Positions 43,706 through 45,871 of a stretch of 45,871 nucleotides of DNA are shown here, piece by piece. Every line of letters starts with the position of its first letter. Within the stretch, counting starts at the first letter, position 1. The translations under genes and the position numbers were made by a program. The stretch spans positions 1,760,807 to 1,806,677 of the forward strand of contig BFEA01000074.1 in NCBI GenBank assembly GCA_003427395.1. The letters are read 5' to 3'. Below the pieces are notes generated by a model, which saw nothing but the letters and a program-made list of their open reading frames with translations, was not told the origin of the DNA and did no database searches. This stretch comes from Chara braunii. Its lineage: Eukaryota > Streptophyta > Charophyceae > Charales > Characeae.

Positions 43706-43978
43706 TCCAAATTGGCTCCTTTCGATGAGACCGACAAGTTTTCTTCACGAAGATTTATGCTGCCCCCAACCATGGACGGGCACGTGGACATTGACGATAT
43801 CATAGAGCACAAGGTGATGCATGTGCCCAAGCCTCTGGGCAGGGGACGGCCGCCTAAGCCACAAGTGCAGTATAGAGTCCGGTTCAGGCATCACATTGAC
43901 CCGAAGGAAGATCGCTGGTTCACAAGAGAAGAACTGATGAAGACTGCTCCGCAGCTTATCTCAGGATATGAATGAAAG
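43706..43978 (+). pseudogene. Element B integrase C-terminal chromodomain
   Basis: The plus-strand frame resumes with SKLAPFDETDKF, then GHVDIDDIIEHKVM, a Gly/Arg/Pro linker (LGRGRPPKPQ) and VQYRVRFRHHIDPKEDRWF, the chromodomain pattern also seen in element A (YLVHFG...VDRWL). It stops at TGA 43973. It is separated from the rest of integrase by the inverted block; a short piece between PYFGP and SKLAPF appears to be lost at the junction. Confidence 0.8.
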
Positions 43979-44037
43979 AAGACTGAAAGGGAAGCAGCCA
44001 GCTGATAACAGCCTTCTCAGAGCACTATCGAAATACA

Positions 44038-45009
44038 GAAGGAGGCAGTGCGAGGATTTTAAGTCGTCGGCATACCAGCATGTGGCCCCTATAGCAAGCA
44101 CGTGCCTGCCCTAAGTGAAGGCGGGCCCCCGAATCTCAACGAGGCCTGAATTTGTCAAAGCCTTGGTGGGCGCCACGTAGTTGCCATGCGCCAGTTGTTC
44201 ACATCCGCCCTGCTCATGAGAATCAGAAACATTTGTGAGCCTTTCAAGCTCTTTTGCCAATGCAGTGGAAGCAGGGAACACCTCACGTTTGCGCTCGAGT
44301 GATTGGGAAGGCCTAACCAATTCGGTCCCAGGCTACTGTCTAAATGGGCCTAAGCACAGACACTTGGACCCAAACTGAAGCTACTGGGCACATGCGAGGC
44401 CAGGCCAGGCTGCCACCGGGCCAGGCCACTTCGCATATAGCGAGTGCCTGGACGTGAGTTGGGCATTCAGGCACTTGCCTGTGCAAGCGGCAGCACTCCT
44501 GGAGCGATTGCTCGCACTTGCGACGCGCGCATGAGCGTGGAGTGTTGTTGGGTGCTGCAAGCGAGCCGCGCCATAGCCTGGGCCCCCATAGCTGGGTCTC
44601 GGCAGACATAGGTGGCAGGGATTGGCGGTGGTTCTAGGGAATGGTGATGAGATGTGTGAGGGAAGTAATGTGAGAGCACGTACCTGGTCCTGGGGGAGGT
44701 CTGCATGGTCAACATCTGCATGTACTTCGTTTGCTGCTGCTGACGTCAACTGGTTGCTTTGTCATTTTGTTAGACTAGCACAGTAGTTGTATGATAGTAA
44801 TCTGGGCACTGAGCGTCGATTGGAGGAAGAGCTTCGAGTACATTGTTGGTGGTGGTGAGAGAGGGCTCTCACTGACAATTGAATTCGCTGCTCTGGTTCT
44901 CCTTCAGTGCGATTTCAGTGCATTTTTGCTTTCTGGACAGCTTTCGACTAGCAGGCAAGATTTTGCAATCTGGAATTTTGTCCTTTCGCTATTGCTCATT
45001 TTCCTTGCA
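44038..45009 (+). repeat. Element B right LTR (with possible polypurine tract)
   Basis: GAAGGAGGCAG at 44038-44048 is the best polypurine candidate, placing the LTR start at TG 44049. Similarity to the left LTR begins at 44377; similarity to the solo LTR at 26.7-28.6 kb covers both halves. It carries TTCGCATATAGCGAG (44430), GCGCCATAGCCTGG (44569) and ends TTGCTCATTTTCCTTGCA at 45009. The exact start is uncertain. Confidence 0.7.
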
Positions 45010-45189
45010 TAGGCTAACTGCTTTTATTGTATGTCTTCTCGGGTATAAATTGTCATAAATACACCCAATTAGCTGCTGAACGGTGGAAGGTAGGAACAGG
45101 GTGACTTGCGTTGAGAATAGCTTTTCCTATAGTCTATGAGTACGAGGCTGAAACAGCCTGATGACTGTAGGGTGTAGAGGTCAGGTATC

Positions 45190-45337
45190 GCTGGGAGGCT
45201 GTACGTTTTTCAAAGACTCTCTGATGGAGGAGAAAGTGGACTTAGAAAAGAATGACGATAACGCTAGCAGGCCGTGCGTTTTTCAAAGACTCCTTGATGG
45301 AGGAGAAAGTGGACTTAGAAAAGAATGACAACCATGC
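45190..45337 (+). repeat. 73-bp tandem duplication inside a coding-like stretch
   Basis: CGTTTTTCAAAGACTCTCTG and CGTTTTTCAAAGACTCCTTG each lead into ATGGAGGAGAAAGTGGACTT and AGAAAAGAATGAC. The offset of 73 is not a multiple of three, so the duplication shifts the frame that both copies can encode. Confidence 0.9.
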
Positions 45338-45518
45338 CAGTTTCTCCACGCGGGTTCTCAGTCTGCATTTTCGGCTGCATGCAAAGAAAGTAGAGCATCT
45401 CATCAAGGTCTGTGGGGTGTACACCAATGATGATGGGAGTCAGGAGGAGATTGATCCTTCAGACTTGGTAGACACTAAGCAAGAGGAAGGCGGTCGGGAG
45501 CCCAGTCATGAGGGAGAG
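45252..45518 (+). pseudogene. Unidentified coding fragment cut by an LTR
   Basis: The frame (about 89 codons to the LTR edge) reads FFKDSLMEEKVDLEKND, then STRVLSLHFRLHAKK, VCGVYTNDDGSQEEIDPSDL: acidic and charged, plausible as protein. It is interrupted upstream by the 73-bp duplication and downstream by the LTR at 45519. No family is recognised. The region may be the 3' end of another element. Confidence 0.35.
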
Positions 45519-45871
45519 TGTTGCATACCGTATAGGTGCAGACCAGAACAAGAACCGACCTTTCAATACAAAGTATAAGATAGCACAGCGGAAGACTTAG
45601 ATACCAATGATCCGAACAATCAATATTGCAATGCAGCCCCTAACATACATCATCATCATCATTCCATGGTGTGAAGGGGTCTGGCGCTTCACACAGGAAG
45701 ACTGCGCCAGCCCCAACCATACACAGACGAAGGAGATGGGGGTTAGACGAAGAAGAGGGGAAGATGGGAATGTCGTCAACACCAAGTGTTCAGCACAGGC
45801 CCAAATAGTCCCTCGTCGAAATGTCTGAATCCCAAAGGTCGAGTCTGGATCCAATGTCGTCAAGTCTCAAG
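45519..45871 (-). repeat. LTR related to element A (3' part), running off the window
   Basis: Read on the minus strand it follows the last 480 bases of element A's 5' LTR: GATCCAGACT, TTCAGACATTT, GACGAGGGA, GTGTTGACGACATTCCCATC, TTCGTCTGTGTATGGT, GGCGCA.TCTTCCTGTGTG, ATTGATTG, TCATTGGTAT, ending GGTATGCAACA at 45519. Beyond that end there is no primer site, so this is a solo LTR or the 3' LTR of an element beyond the window. Confidence 0.75.

Larger units (their letters stand above)
37288..45009 (+). mobile_element. Ty3/gypsy retrotransposon, element B, with internally inverted pol
   Basis: The left LTR remnant (37288-37593), primer site (37598), leader, gag, zinc knuckle and protease N-part are on the plus strand to about 41010. 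The protease C-part, RT, RNase H and integrase then read on the minus strand from about 43700 down to 41012. The chromodomain resumes on the plus strand at about 43706-43975, followed by the right LTR to 45009. The halves fit one element cut at two points and flipped between them. Stops and frameshifts occur throughout; no working protein remains. Confidence 0.85.

Noticed and set aside
39000-43980. Two separate elements tail to tail instead of one inverted element
   Set aside because: The protease and integrase domains are each split exactly across the strand changes and complement one another, and LTRs at both ends match, so one flipped element is simpler. Not fully excluded.

Overview
This window is eukaryotic, TE-dominated intergenic DNA. 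I see no intact host protein gene, no rRNA and no CRISPR. LTR retrotransposons with primer sites of the initiator-Met type (TGGTATC...), chromodomain integrases, long dinucleotide microsatellites, poly-A-tailed retroposons, a 100-N scaffold gap and single N calls suggest a draft assembly of a large repetitive genome. A plant-lineage (streptophyte) source is the most natural reading, but the species cannot be fixed from the sequence. All coding regions found are decayed retroelement genes or unrecognised fragments. Open frames elsewhere are short and often lie in simple repeats.

Layout. 0.1-2.3 kb holds two direct copies of an LTR-like repeat. 3.2-4.15 kb is an LTR-like segment with a TATA box (family D). 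5.1 kb is a retroposed U6 snRNA fragment with poly-A tail and 12-bp target duplication. A second U6-derived fragment lies on the minus strand at 7.5 kb. Five small TIR elements (TA target site) lie at 5.4, 7.2, 24.2, 31.8 and 32.5 kb. A hammerhead-ribozyme-like fold lies at 8.28 kb and a near-perfect 47-bp inverted repeat at 9.1 kb. 10.1-10.7 kb is a 284-bp tandem duplication, and 11.35-12.6 kb is the 3' part of a LINE on the minus strand.

13.37-21.68 kb is Ty3/gypsy chromovirus element A: 5' LTR, primer site, leader, gag, protease, RT, RNase H, integrase, chromodomain, polypurine tract and a truncated 3' LTR, broken by stops and frameshifts. 26.7-28.6 kb is a solo LTR-like repeat (family C) with a minus-strand family D segment inside it. 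34.1-35.3 kb is an unidentified decayed coding region. 37.3-45.0 kb is a second Ty3/gypsy element (B). Its gag, the front of its protease and its chromodomain are on the plus strand, while the back of the protease, RT, RNase H and integrase lie on the minus strand between them, which indicates an internal inversion of about 2.7 kb. The window ends inside a minus-strand LTR related to element A, inserted into another unidentified coding-like stretch.

Main points for a second look: the inverted pol of element B; the hammerhead-like fold; the U6 retropseudogenes; the 8-mer GCCATAGC repeated in the LTR-like segments of several families, usually downstream of a TATA-like box; and the TIR element whose empty site is preserved in a neighbouring repeat copy.
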